A stretch of DNA of 64,000 nt from Thioclava sp. GXIMD4216 (GTDB lineage: Bacteria; Pseudomonadota; Alphaproteobacteria; Rhodobacterales; Rhodobacteraceae). Shown here piece after piece: positions 18,834-27,794 of the stretch (its first letter is position 1; every line of letters starts with the position of its first letter). The stretch covers positions 1,095,501 to 1,159,500 of the forward strand of contig NZ_CP149926.1 of NCBI RefSeq assembly GCF_037949285.1, written 5' to 3'. The notes under the pieces were generated by a model that was not told the DNA's origin, did not search any database, and worked only from the letters and a program-made list of their open reading frames with translations. The translations under genes and the position numbers were made by a program.

Positions 18834-20423
18834 TTACGCGGCGACCTCTTCTTTTTTCGCGGCGGTTTCTGCCGGAACAGACGTGCGGATCAGGTGGTCG
18901 AAGGCGCCCAAGGCCGCCGTTGCCCCGAGCCCCATCGCAATGACGATCTGCTTATAGGGCGTGGTGGTGCAGTCACCGGCAGCAAAGACGCCATCCATCG
19001 AGGTTGCGCCATGCGCATCGATGATAATCTCGCCACGCGGGCTCAGATCGACGGTGCCTTTGAGGAAGTCGGTATTCGGCAGCAGGCCGATCTGCACGAA
19101 GATGCCTTCGAGCGCGACATGGTGGTCCTCGCCGGTGGTGCGGTCGCGATAGGCCAGACCGTTCACTTTGGTGCCGTCGCCGGTGACTTCGGTGGTTAGG
19201 GCGTTCATGATGATCGTGACATTCGGCAGGCTGCGCAGTTTGTCCTGCAGCACCTGATCGGCACGCAGCTTGGTGTCGAACTCGATCAGCGTCACATGCG
19301 CCACGATGCCCGCAAGGTCGATTGCCGCCTCGACGCCCGAATTGCCGCCGCCGATCACCGCCGTGCGCTTGCCCTTGAACAGCGGGCCGTCACAATGGGG
19401 GCAATAGGCCACGCCCTTGTTTTTGTATTCGTTCTCGCCGGGCACATTCATCTGGCGCCAGCGGGCACCGGTCGAGAGGATCACCGATTTGGACTTCAGA
19501 ACGGCGCCGCTTTCCAGCGTGACCTCAACCAGATCCCCCTTGCGGGCAAGGCCGGTTGCGGTTTGCAGGTTCATGATGTCCACGTCATATTCCTTGACGT
19601 GCTGTTCCAGCGCCGTGGCCAGTTTCGGGCCTTCGGTATGCGGCACCGAAATCAGGTTCTCGATGGACATGGTATCCAGCACCTGACCGCCGAAACGCTG
19701 GGCGGCCACACCGGTGCGGATACCTTTGCGGGCGGCATAGACGGCGGCAGCGGCACCGGCGGGGCCACCACCGACCACGAGCACGTCGAACGCGTCCTTG
19801 GCATTGATCCTGGCGGCGGCCTTGTCTGCCGATCCGGTATCGATTTTCGCGACGATCTCGCCCAGTTCCATCCGGCCCTGTCCGAAGACCTCGCCGTTCA
19901 GGTAGACGGTCGGCACGCTCATCACCTCGCGGGCGTTGACCTCGTCCTGAAAGTCCGAACCGTCAATGGCCACATGTTTTACATTGGGGTTCAGCACGGC
20001 CATCAGGTTCAGCGCCTGCACCACATCGGGGCAGTTCTGGCAGCTTTGCGAGAAATAGGTTTCGAAGGTGAACTGGCCGTCGATCTCTTTGATCTGGTCG
20101 ATCAGCTCCTGTTCGACTTTCGGCGGATAGCCCCCCACCTGCAAAAGCGCCAGCACCAGCGAGGTGAATTCATGGCCCATCGGCAGGCCTGCGAAAGTCA
20201 GCGAAATATCGACCCCCGGCGAGGTCAGGCTGAAGGAGGGCTTGCGGGTATCGGTGCCATCAACGGCGACCGACACTTTGTCATTGAGTTCCGCGATCTC
20301 GGTCAGCAGCTCGACCATTTCGGCAGAGCGGGCCGTGTCATTGGTCGAGGCGGTCAGAACGACCGGACGCACCAGCCGTTCGAGATAGGCGGAAAGTTGG
20401 GTCTTGAGCGTGCTGTCGAGCAT
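18834..20423 (-). CDS. ahpF: Alkyl hydroperoxide reductase subunit F
   Basis: AhpF is the NADH-dependent flavoprotein that re-reduces AhpC. The 529 residues show the N-terminal double-thioredoxin-like domain with Cys128-x2-Cys131 (SCQNCPD). The FAD site is GGGPAG near 218-223. The thioredoxin-reductase-type disulfide is Cys341-x2-Cys344 (CPHCDGP). The NAD site is IGGGNSG and the second FAD motif is [10 protein letters not shown]. The start at 20423 follows GGAGTTCTCCC and gives the standard N-terminus [10 protein letters not shown]. It is downstream of ahpC on the same strand with a hairpin between them. Confidence 0.97.
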   Translation of the reverse strand: MLDSTLKTQLSAYLERLVRPVVLTASTNDTARSAEMVELLTEIAELNDKVSVAVDGTDTRKPSFSLTSPGVDISLTFAGLPMGHEFTSLVLALLQVGGYPPKVEQELIDQIKEIDGQFTFETYFSQSCQNCPDVVQALNLMAVLNPNVKHVAIDGSDFQDEVNAREVMSVPTVYLNGEVFGQGRMELGEIVAKIDTGSADKAAARINAKDAFDVLVVGGGPAGAAAAVYAARKGIRTGVAAQRFGGQVLDTMSIENLISVPHTEGPKLATALEQHVKEYDVDIMNLQTATGLARKGDLVEVTLESGAVLKSKSVILSTGARWRQMNVPGENEYKNKGVAYCPHCDGPLFKGKRTAVIGGGNSGVEAAIDLAGIVAHVTLIEFDTKLRADQVLQDKLRSLPNVTIIMNALTTEVTGDGTKVNGLAYRDRTTGEDHHVALEGIFVQIGLLPNTDFLKGTVDLSPRGEIIIDAHGATSMDGVFAAGDCTTTPYKQIVIAMGLGATAALGAFDHLIRTSVPAETAAKKEEVAA

Positions 20424-20512
20424 GGGAGAACTCCGAATGTCTGGGGGAGGACCAAAACGTGCGCTCTGCGTCCTTGCGGCGCAGTGATCGGCATCGAGCT
20501 TTGGCGGGGGAA

Positions 20513-20535
20513 CCTCTGCGCAAGGAGCGCAGAGG
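20513..20535 (-). other. Perfect hairpin in the ahpC-ahpF intergenic region
   Basis: CCTCTGCGC (20513-20521) and GCGCAGAGG (20527-20535) pair perfectly over a 5-base loop. No T-run follows on the minus strand, so it is not a standard terminator. It may act as a processing or stability element that keeps ahpC mRNA more abundant than ahpF. Confidence 0.6.
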
Positions 20536-20557
20536 CGATGTTCGTGATCCTGACGGA

Positions 20558-21121
20558 TCAGATTTTGCCGACGAGTTCGAGCGACGGTGCGAGGGTTTTC
20601 TCGCCTTCTTTCCATTTAGCGGGGCAGACTTCGCCCGGATGCGCGCGCACATATTGTGCAGCCTTGATCTTGCGCACGAGGTCGGAGGCATCACGGCCGA
20701 TCCCTTCTGCGGTGATTTCCATCGCCTGGATCACACCATCGGGGTCCACGATGAAGGTGCCACGATCTGCCAGACCTTCATCTTCGCGCATCACTTCGAA
20801 ATTGCGGGTGATCGCGCCGGTCGGGTCGCCGATCATCGCATATTGGATCTTCACGATGGTATCGGAGGATTCGTGCCATGCTTTATGGGTGAAGTGGGTG
20901 TCGGTCGAGACCGAGAACACTTCCACGCCCATTTTCTGCAGCTCGGCATAATGGTCGGCCACGTCGCCCAGTTCGGTCGGGCAAACGAAGGTGAAATCGG
21001 CAGGGTAGAAGAAGAACACTGCCCATTTGCCCGCGATATCGGCGTCGGTCACGTCGATGAATTTGCCTTGCTTGAAGGCTTTGGCGGCGAACGGTTTGAT
21101 CTTGGTATTGATGAGAGCCAT
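20558..21121 (-). CDS. ahpC: Alkyl hydroperoxide reductase subunit C (peroxiredoxin)
   Basis: A 187-residue typical 2-Cys peroxiredoxin that reduces H2O2, organic peroxides and peroxynitrite. The peroxidatic Cys47 lies in FVCPTE and the resolving Cys166 in GEVCPA, and the length matches the AhpC class. Re-reduction is by AhpF encoded next. A TATAAT and an OxyR-like dyad lie upstream. Confidence 0.98.
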   Translation of the reverse strand: MALINTKIKPFAAKAFKQGKFIDVTDADIAGKWAVFFFYPADFTFVCPTELGDVADHYAELQKMGVEVFSVSTDTHFTHKAWHESSDTIVKIQYAMIGDPTGAITRNFEVMREDEGLADRGTFIVDPDGVIQAMEITAEGIGRDASDLVRKIKAAQYVRAHPGEVCPAKWKEGEKTLAPSLELVGKI

Positions 21122-21212
21122 TGTCGTGTCCTCGTCTTTCGGTTTGGGAGGCCGGTTCTTTACGATCCGGTTCGGGATTTAACCCTTGGACGCACATTGT
21201 CACGTTCCGCAG

Positions 21213-21260
21213 ATTATATGAAATTGATTGTTCTGCTAGTTTTGATAGCTTTTATCTATC
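21213..21260 (-). promoter_or_regulatory. ahpC promoter with OxyR-like site
   Basis: On the minus strand a perfect TATAAT (21213-21218) lies about 90 bases before ahpC. Upstream of it GATAG-N7-CTATC (21244-21260) matches one full half of the OxyR tetramer pattern ATAG-N7-CTAT-N7-ATAG-N7-CTAT. In the other half only ATTG (21223-21226) resembles the consensus. The -35 position is poor, as expected of an activator-dependent promoter. The dyad overlaps the last codons of the upstream amidase gene. Confidence 0.65.
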
Positions 21261-22486
21261 GTGCCTTCCTCCGGCACGGCGCAGGCGGCCAGCAAGGGAG
21301 CCAGCTCATGCGCGGCATGGATCAGCTTGGCATCCTCGTGCCGCGCCGCTACCAGCATCAGCCCGACGCCGGCATGGGGCAGCGGCAGGGATATCGCACA
21401 ACCGTCGATCACATTGGCCAGCGACGTGTTGCGCAGCGCCAGCTGGTTGAGGCGGTTAAACGCCTCTTCGTCCTCCAGCGCCGAAAGCTGCGGCGGCAGG
21501 ATCGGCGTGGTCGGCAGCACGATCGCGCGGCCCAGAAGCTCGCGCTTGGCGCTGCGGGCGATCGTTTCGCGCAAGAGCAGGCTACGGGCGTAATCGGGCG
21601 CGGTGACCTCATCGGCGCGCGCCATGCGTTTTGTGACACGTGAATCAATACGGTCGTGGTGTTCGGCATATTCGCTTGCGTGATGGAGCCGCGATTCGAC
21701 CGCCGAGAAATGCCAGATCTCGAGCTGGCGATAGAGGTCGAGGAACGGTAGGTCCATTTCGATGATGCGGTAGCCCGCCTCCGTCAGCACCTCCCGCGCA
21801 TTCTCGAAGGCCTCTGCCACCTGCGGGTCCAGCGCATCGCGGCCAAAGCTGCGCGGCAGGATCAGCTCTTGCGGCAGTTCGGCCTCGTCATAGGGGGCAT
21901 CGCGCAGCACTTCCATCGCGGCATGGAGGGTCAGCGCATCGCGTGCCATTACCCCAACGCTATCCAGTGTATGTGACAGCGCTACGGCACCGTCGCGGGG
22001 CACATCGTCAGCGGTGGGTTTGAAGCCGATAATCCCGCAAAACGCCGCAGGAATGCGCAGCGAGCCGCCCGTATCGGTGCCAAGCGCGATATCGGCCACG
22101 CCACGCGCCACAGCGGACGCCCCGCCCGAGGTCGACCCTCCGGCAATCGCACCCGCGATCAACGGTGTCAAAGGGGTGCCGTAATGCGGGTTCTGTCCGA
22201 GGCCGGAATAGGCGAATTCCGTCATATTGGTGTGGCCGACAAGCCCCGCGCCTGCCGCACGCATTCGCGCGACGGCAAGGGCATCTTTTGTCGCCAGCGG
22301 GCGGGTGTCACGAGCTTTGGAACCCGCGCGGGTCTGGTAGCCTTGCACATCAAAGAGGTCCTTGACCGCCACGGTCAGACCGTCCAGCGGCCCGTCCGAT
22401 GGCCCGGGCACGGGGCCTGTGAAGACCTGAGTGAAATCGGGCGCTTTGGCACGGGCGCGGGCGAGGGTCAGCGGATCGGAGGTCAT
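21236..22486 (-). CDS. Amidase signature family protein
   Basis: A 416-residue amidase-signature hydrolase. The Ser-cisSer-Lys triad is visible as Lys42 (AVKDLFD), Ser120 (GGSTSGGAS) and Ser142 (DTGGSLRIP). Family members hydrolyse a wide range of amides, and GatA belongs to the same superfamily. This protein is shorter than GatA and has no gatB/gatC neighbours, so it is a stand-alone amidase of unknown substrate. Its 3' end contains the OxyR-like site of ahpC. Confidence 0.9.
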   Translation of the reverse strand: MTSDPLTLARARAKAPDFTQVFTGPVPGPSDGPLDGLTVAVKDLFDVQGYQTRAGSKARDTRPLATKDALAVARMRAAGAGLVGHTNMTEFAYSGLGQNPHYGTPLTPLIAGAIAGGSTSGGASAVARGVADIALGTDTGGSLRIPAAFCGIIGFKPTADDVPRDGAVALSHTLDSVGVMARDALTLHAAMEVLRDAPYDEAELPQELILPRSFGRDALDPQVAEAFENAREVLTEAGYRIIEMDLPFLDLYRQLEIWHFSAVESRLHHASEYAEHHDRIDSRVTKRMARADEVTAPDYARSLLLRETIARSAKRELLGRAIVLPTTPILPPQLSALEDEEAFNRLNQLALRNTSLANVIDGCAISLPLPHAGVGLMLVAARHEDAKLIHAAHELAPLLAACAVPEEGTIDKSYQN

Positions 22487-22709
22487 AGCGGCACTTTCGG
22501 CTGTCGGCAGAGTTGATCGGTGCGGACCGGATCTGCCAGAGAAATCTGCCCCGATTTGTGAGCCAGCTTTCCTGTGAAGTCCAGCCCTCCCGCCTTGTGC
22601 ACAGACAGGCCCGAGTAAGAGGTGGCCCGAGTAAGAGGCGGCCCGAATAAAGCATGGCCGAGCGCAGAAAGGTCAAAGGGCAGGTCTGCGGACCTGCCCC
22701 TTGCGTCGG

Positions 22710-24356
22710 TCAGTCTTTTGCCGGTGCCATCTCGGGCGGTGGGGTCGGGTCCGCGCCATAAAGATCGCCGGGCAGTTCGGGCGGCATGGCATGGTCGGCC
22801 TCGTCGTCATTGCGATAGATCTGGTTGTGGCGGTAGATCATCAGCGTGTCCCAACGCAGCGCCTTCAGAAGCCCGATCAGGATCAGGAAGCACACCACCG
22901 CGAAGGGGAAGCCCGCGACCACGGCCGCCGCCTGTAGCGCGTTCAGCCCGCCCGCGATCAGGAGCACCGCCGCCACGCAGCCTTCGGTCACGGCCCAGAA
23001 GATCCGCTGGATCTTGGGCGGGTTCGGGTCGCCGCCTGCGGTCAGCATGTCGATCACGAAGGAGCCCGAATCCGAGGAGGTGACGAACCACATCACGATC
23101 AGGATCATCGCGAAACCGGAGGTGAGGTTCGACATCGGGAAATAGTCCAGAAGGGCGAACATGGCCTGCCCGTAAGCCTGTCTGGTGGCCTCGACCAGCG
23201 TGTTATCCCCGCCCAGCGAGATATTCAGCGCGGTGCCGCCAAAGGCGCAGAACCAGAAGAACATGATCGAGCTTGGCAGCAGCATCACCCCCAGCACGAA
23301 TTCGCGGATGGTGCGCCCGCGCGAGATCCGTGCGATGAAAACCCCCACGAAGGGCGACCAGCTGACCCACCACGCCCAGTAGAAGATCGTCCAGCTGTTC
23401 TGCCATGTGCTTTTTTCATTATAGGCTTCGGTCCACGTGGCCCAGCTGATGAAGTGCGAGATGTAATCGCCATAGCTCTGCACATAGAGATCGAAGATGA
23501 AGATGGTGGGGCCGACGATCAGCATGAACAGCAAGAAGACCATCGAGAGGCCGATATTGAGGTTCGAGAGCCGTTTGATCCCCGCATCAAGCCCCGCCAC
23601 GACCGAGATGGTCGCCGCGAGCGTGATCAGGGCGATGATGATGACCTGTGTCAGGATCGACTGTTCCCAGCCGAACAGATCGCCCAGACCCGAATTGATC
23701 TGCATTGCCCCGAGGCCCAGCGAGGTCACGATGCCGAACATGGTGCCGAAAACGGCAAGGATATCCACCGCATCGCCCCATTTGCCGAAGATGCGCTCGC
23801 CCAGAATGGGATAGAGCGCCGAGCGGATGGTCAGCGGCAGCCCCTTGCGGAAATGGAAATAGGCCAGTGCAAGCCCGATCACGGCATAAATCGCCCAGCC
23901 GTGGATGCCCCAATGCAGGAACGAGATGACCATCGCCTGTTTGGCGGCCTCTTCGGTTTCGGGCGTGCCGACCGGCGGTGCGAAATAGTGGTAAAGCGGC
24001 TCTGCAACCCCCCAGTAGATCAGCCCGATGCCGATGCCTGCCGAAAACAGCATGGCGGTCCAGCTGAACAGCCCGTAGGCAGGTTTTTCATTCATCCGTC
24101 CAAGCCGGATATCGCCGAAGCGTCCAAACGCCAGATAGATCGCGGCGATGACGAAGAGATTCATCTCGATAATGATCGCCCAGCCGAGATTGGTGGCGAA
24201 CCATGTCTGCAAACCGCCGAAAAGGGCATTTGCCTGATCGTTAAACAGCGCGCCATAGATGATGAAGCCGACGATCAGAATCGCCGAGACCGAAAAGACG
24301 CGTTTATGAACCTTTGGAAAGAACAGCAGGCGTTCCTGCTGGAGATTATCTGCCAT
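22710..24356 (-). CDS. BCCT family transporter
   Basis: A 548-residue betaine/carnitine/choline-type transporter with 12 hydrophobic segments. The signature tryptophan-rich segment lies at about 326-349 (WAWWVSWSPFVGVFIARISR). Such carriers import trimethylammonium compounds with Na+ or H+ and serve osmoprotection or carbon supply. The cytoplasmic tails are short, so it is not a large osmosensing BetT. The ATG at 24356 is chosen because the upstream 39 codons lack hydrophobic or conserved sequence and GGGACAGG precedes it. Confidence 0.93.
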   Translation of the reverse strand: MADNLQQERLLFFPKVHKRVFSVSAILIVGFIIYGALFNDQANALFGGLQTWFATNLGWAIIIEMNLFVIAAIYLAFGRFGDIRLGRMNEKPAYGLFSWTAMLFSAGIGIGLIYWGVAEPLYHYFAPPVGTPETEEAAKQAMVISFLHWGIHGWAIYAVIGLALAYFHFRKGLPLTIRSALYPILGERIFGKWGDAVDILAVFGTMFGIVTSLGLGAMQINSGLGDLFGWEQSILTQVIIIALITLAATISVVAGLDAGIKRLSNLNIGLSMVFLLFMLIVGPTIFIFDLYVQSYGDYISHFISWATWTEAYNEKSTWQNSWTIFYWAWWVSWSPFVGVFIARISRGRTIREFVLGVMLLPSSIMFFWFCAFGGTALNISLGGDNTLVEATRQAYGQAMFALLDYFPMSNLTSGFAMILIVMWFVTSSDSGSFVIDMLTAGGDPNPPKIQRIFWAVTEGCVAAVLLIAGGLNALQAAAVVAGFPFAVVCFLILIGLLKALRWDTLMIYRHNQIYRNDDEADHAMPPELPGDLYGADPTPPPEMAPAKD

Positions 24357-24476
24357 ATCTGGCCTGTCCCTTTGTTTTCGCTTGTTGTTTTGGCGTGTCT
24401 GCGCGCCGCTCGGGACGCGGCGCTCCAGACAGGGCAACAAACGGGGGCAGGTTGGGTTCCGCAAAAAGCTCACAAA

Positions 24477-24496
24477 CCCTCACCGCCATGTGAGGG
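24477..24496 (-). terminator. Probable terminator of the efflux operon
   Basis: CCCTCAC (24477-24483) and GTGAGGG (24490-24496) form a 7-bp hairpin 20 bases past the HlyD-family stop. On the minus strand it is followed by TTTG and then a further short T-run. It is a moderate terminator that also lies upstream of the BCCT gene. Confidence 0.55.
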
Positions 24497-24515
24497 TGCG
24501 GCGTGGCGGGCGGTC

Positions 24516-25547
24516 TTACTCGCGGGAGATATCGACCACCACCGACAGACCGGGCACCAGCTTTTCGGCCCCGTCCTGTCCCGCATCAATCGTGATCCGC
24601 ACGGGCACGCGTTGGGCGATCTTGGTGAAATTGCCGGTGGCGTTCGAGCTTGAAAGGACCGAGAATTCCGATCCGGTGGCGGGCGAGAACCCTTCCAGAT
24701 GGCCAGTAAAGGCTTTGCCGCCAAGCGCATCGACCGTGAAACGCACCGGCTGCCCCAGCGCCATGCCCTGCAGCTTGGTTTCCTTGAAATTGGCAATGAC
24801 CCAGACATCCGTGCCCACGAGGCTCATCAACGTGGTGCCTGCCGCCACATATTGCCCGCCGCGCACCCCGATCTGGCCCAGCCGACCGTCTATCGGGGCG
24901 GTGATGGTGGTGTGTTCAAGGTTGATCCGCGCCAGTTCCAAGGCGGCTTGTGCGCTTTCGACGCTGGCTTGCAGGGTCTGGGTGTCCATCTTGACCGATT
25001 TCAGATCCTCTTCCGCAACATGGCGGGCGGCAATGGCCTCTTCCAGCGAGGCTTTGGCCTGTTGCAGGGCAAGCTGCGCGTCATCGGCATCCGATTGCGA
25101 GAGGTAGCTCTTGTCTTTCAGGCGCGAGGCGCGCTGCCATTCGCGCTCGGTGGTGGCCACCGAGGCCTGCGCGGAATCCTGCGAGGCCTTGCGGGATTCA
25201 ATCGTGGCCTCGGCCGAACGGATGTCTTGGGTGTTGTTGGCCAGCGCGGCTTTGGCGGAATCCAGATTGGCCTGCGCCTGATTGAGGGCCTGCACATATT
25301 GCCGGTCATCGATCTTGGCCAGCACATCGCCTTTTTTCACCACCTGGAAATCCTGCACCGGAACGTCGGTGATGAAGCCCGAAAGCTGCGGGGCGATCGA
25401 GGTCAGGCGACCGCGGATATAGGCATCATTCGTCTGTGCGACAGAACTGCGGAAGGGGGGGATCTGCCATGCATAGAGGATGATCGACAGGCCGATCAGT
25501 CCGAAAGCAAGAGCGATAAGCGAGGGAAGGTAACGTTTTACGGACAT
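24516..25547 (-). CDS. HlyD/EmrA-family membrane fusion protein
   Basis: A 343-residue periplasmic adaptor. One N-terminal membrane anchor spans about 9-27. It is followed by a biotinyl-lipoyl-like half (TSIAPQLSGFITDVPVQDFQVVKKGDVL), a long alpha-helical hairpin rich in Ala/Gln/Glu at about 90-210, and a beta-barrel region (TTITAPIDGRLGQIGVRGGQYV). It bridges the inner-membrane DHA2 pump encoded just upstream (7-base gap) to an outer-membrane channel not encoded here. It is third in the marR-DHA2-hlyD operon. Confidence 0.92.
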   Translation of the reverse strand: MSVKRYLPSLIALAFGLIGLSIILYAWQIPPFRSSVAQTNDAYIRGRLTSIAPQLSGFITDVPVQDFQVVKKGDVLAKIDDRQYVQALNQAQANLDSAKAALANNTQDIRSAEATIESRKASQDSAQASVATTEREWQRASRLKDKSYLSQSDADDAQLALQQAKASLEEAIAARHVAEEDLKSVKMDTQTLQASVESAQAALELARINLEHTTITAPIDGRLGQIGVRGGQYVAAGTTLMSLVGTDVWVIANFKETKLQGMALGQPVRFTVDALGGKAFTGHLEGFSPATGSEFSVLSSSNATGNFTKIAQRVPVRITIDAGQDGAEKLVPGLSVVVDISRE

Positions 25548-25554
25548 TGGGGAC

Positions 25555-27207
25555 TCATGCGGTTTGCGTCTGGAGACGCTCTTGGCGTTTGGTCCAGAGA
25601 TAGTGGAGGATCAGGCAGGCCAGCGTGGCCAGAGCCAGATAATTGAGGGCGCGGAATGCATCGGCATAGGCCAGCACACTGGCTTGCACGCTGACACTGT
25701 TGGACAGGGCCGTCAGGGCCTCGGCCTTGATGATGGTGGGGTCCGCCGAGGTGGTGGCGTAAAGGGCCTTGAGCTGGGTCATCGTGCTGGTGACGATGGG
25801 GGCACCATCCCTCAGTTGCTCGTTCAGCAGTTGCGTATGCAGATTGGTGCGCAGCTGGACCATCGAGCGGAAGACCCCCGATCCGATCACCGCGCCAAGG
25901 CTCTGGCTGGCCAGAAAGACGGCAATGAAACTGAGCAGGTAGTTCGGGCTGCGCTTGAAGGCGCTCATCACCCCGTTGGCCATAGCCGTCGGCAGGAAGA
26001 TCGTCGAGGCAAAGCCCAGCATGGCCTGACTGAGGAAGAACTGCTGCGGGCCGTATTGTGCTGTCACACGTGTATCCATTGCCAGCCCGACCGCCATCAT
26101 CGCCAGCGCGGCCATGTGCATTTCGGGCATGCGCTCCATCTTGAAGGTCAGGGCGCAGACGATCCCCCCCGAGATGGTGGCGATGGTCACGATCAGGAAC
26201 AGAAGCTGCTCTTGGTCATTGCTGTAGCCCAGCGTGTTCAAAAGGCGTGGAATGCCAACGGTCTGTTCGCTCAGCAGCATCCGCATCAGAAACAGTGCCG
26301 CAGCAAGCCGCAGGATCGGCCAGGAGGCCAGCCAGCGCAGATCGATCAGCGGGCGCTCGCGTTTGAGCTCTATCGCCACGAAGGCGGTGAGGCAGGTGAC
26401 AGCCAGCGCGGCGACGCCGCCCAGCCATGTCGCATCGGTCCACCATACGGTGGTGCCCCAGAAAAACAGCACCACGATCGACCCGAAGCCGATGGCCAGC
26501 AACCCGAAGGTCAGCACATCCATCACCGAAATAACCGGTGCGCGCGGCATGGGGGACAGCGGCAGGATGTAGATCAGCGCGATCATCAGCAGCGAAAGTC
26601 CGAATTCCATCTGCCGGAGCGAGAGGAAGTTGAAATGGTGATAGAGGCTGGGCGAAATTGCATAGGCCAGCGGAGTGCCGACCAGAATGAAGGTCATGAC
26701 CAGTGGCAGGCCCAAGGTGGTTTTCTTGGGCAGGGGCATGATCTCCAGCATGTAGAGCACCGCAACCGAGGCCAGCGGGGCCGAGGCGCAGCCTGCGAAG
26801 AATTCGACCACGATGGCGCTATGTAACCCGTCCACCCAGAGGGTCGCGAAGTTGATCAGCGCAAAACAGGCCACCGATAGAATGGCGAAATTGCGCAGGC
26901 CGTATTGGGTGCGCAGTTTGACCAGCATCAGCGACAGCGAGGCGCGGGGGATCATATAGGCCGCCGTCAGCCATAGGGCCTCGGTCTGGCTGGCTCCGAG
27001 GTCACCGGCAATGCGTTGCGAATTGGCCGTTACAAACCCCTGGCTGAGCGACATGGCGATGGCCACGCAGATGGACGCCGTCACATATCCCAGAACATGC
27101 AGGCGCGGCTTCGGCTCGAAGGGCGGCGGCGGGCGCTGCTCTTTGGGCGAGGGGTCGCGCGGGTTCGGGTTCACACCCGGGATATGTAGATGCGGTGTCT
27201 CAGACAT
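25555..27207 (-). CDS. DHA2-family (EmrB-like) MFS drug transporter
   Basis: The 550 residues have about 14 hydrophobic segments, typical of the DHA2 drug:H+ antiporters that work with an HlyD adaptor. The N-terminal 35 residues are cytoplasmic and proline-rich. No substrate can be predicted. The start ATG overlaps the end of the MarR gene by 8 bases, and the adaptor gene follows, so the three are one operon. Confidence 0.92.
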   Translation of the reverse strand: MSETPHLHIPGVNPNPRDPSPKEQRPPPPFEPKPRLHVLGYVTASICVAIAMSLSQGFVTANSQRIAGDLGASQTEALWLTAAYMIPRASLSLMLVKLRTQYGLRNFAILSVACFALINFATLWVDGLHSAIVVEFFAGCASAPLASVAVLYMLEIMPLPKKTTLGLPLVMTFILVGTPLAYAISPSLYHHFNFLSLRQMEFGLSLLMIALIYILPLSPMPRAPVISVMDVLTFGLLAIGFGSIVVLFFWGTTVWWTDATWLGGVAALAVTCLTAFVAIELKRERPLIDLRWLASWPILRLAAALFLMRMLLSEQTVGIPRLLNTLGYSNDQEQLLFLIVTIATISGGIVCALTFKMERMPEMHMAALAMMAVGLAMDTRVTAQYGPQQFFLSQAMLGFASTIFLPTAMANGVMSAFKRSPNYLLSFIAVFLASQSLGAVIGSGVFRSMVQLRTNLHTQLLNEQLRDGAPIVTSTMTQLKALYATTSADPTIIKAEALTALSNSVSVQASVLAYADAFRALNYLALATLACLILHYLWTKRQERLQTQTA

Positions 27208-27643
27208 TTTTTGCCATATCGTCCAGATTGACGTGCAGACGTTGCACCAGCTCGTAAAGCTGGGCGAATTCCTCGTCGGACAGGTTGTGGAACAGGTCGT
27301 GCCGCAGCGTATTCGTGTATTGCAGGATATCGGCGGCCTTATCTTTCGACAGATCGGTCAGGAACACGCGCCGCACACGCCGGTCGCCCTCGACAGCGCG
27401 TCGTTCGATGAAACCGGTCTGTTCCAGACTGTCCAGCGTGCGGTTCAGGGTCGGGGTTTCGATGCGCAGGGCCTCGGCAAGCTCGGTCTGGCTGCTGCCC
27501 TCATTGCGGGCGATTTGTAGCAATGCTTGTGCGCGGGCAAAGGTCAGACCCAACGCGCTGGCACGGGCGTCAAAGGCCTTACGCAAGCGGCGGTTTAAAA
27601 AAACCATACTGTTCAAGACCATACGGTCATCAAGGCGGGTCAT
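27200..27643 (-). CDS. MarR family transcriptional regulator
   Basis: A 147-residue MarR winged-helix dimer. The DNA-binding segment is SQTELAEALRIETPTLNRTLDSL followed by the wing GDRRVRRVFLT. The ATG at 27643 has the ribosome-binding site GAGGAG; a longer reading adds 12 unsupported residues. It heads the efflux operon and probably represses it through the dyad just upstream of its start codon. Confidence 0.92.
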   Translation of the reverse strand: MTRLDDRMVLNSMVFLNRRLRKAFDARASALGLTFARAQALLQIARNEGSSQTELAEALRIETPTLNRTLDSLEQTGFIERRAVEGDRRVRRVFLTDLSKDKAADILQYTNTLRHDLFHNLSDEEFAQLYELVQRLHVNLDDMAKNV

Positions 27644-27656
27644 GGCGCTCCTCTGG

Positions 27657-27670
27657 GTTAGCACTCTAAC
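27657..27670 (-). promoter_or_regulatory. Probable MarR operator
   Basis: GTTAG-CACT-CTAAC is a perfect dyad 14 bases upstream of the marR start codon, inside the promoter or leader of the efflux operon. This is the expected position and type of site for autorepression by a MarR protein. No direct proof. Confidence 0.55.
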
Positions 27671-27794
27671 TATTAGCAAGCTTATTTAAGGAAGGTGTAT
27701 ATCTTTTGCGTGTTTTTCCAATGCCAAACTTCGGGAAAAACGGTGCACTTATGCAGACGCATTGCGCGCGCAAGGCACAATGCTGCAAAAATGG

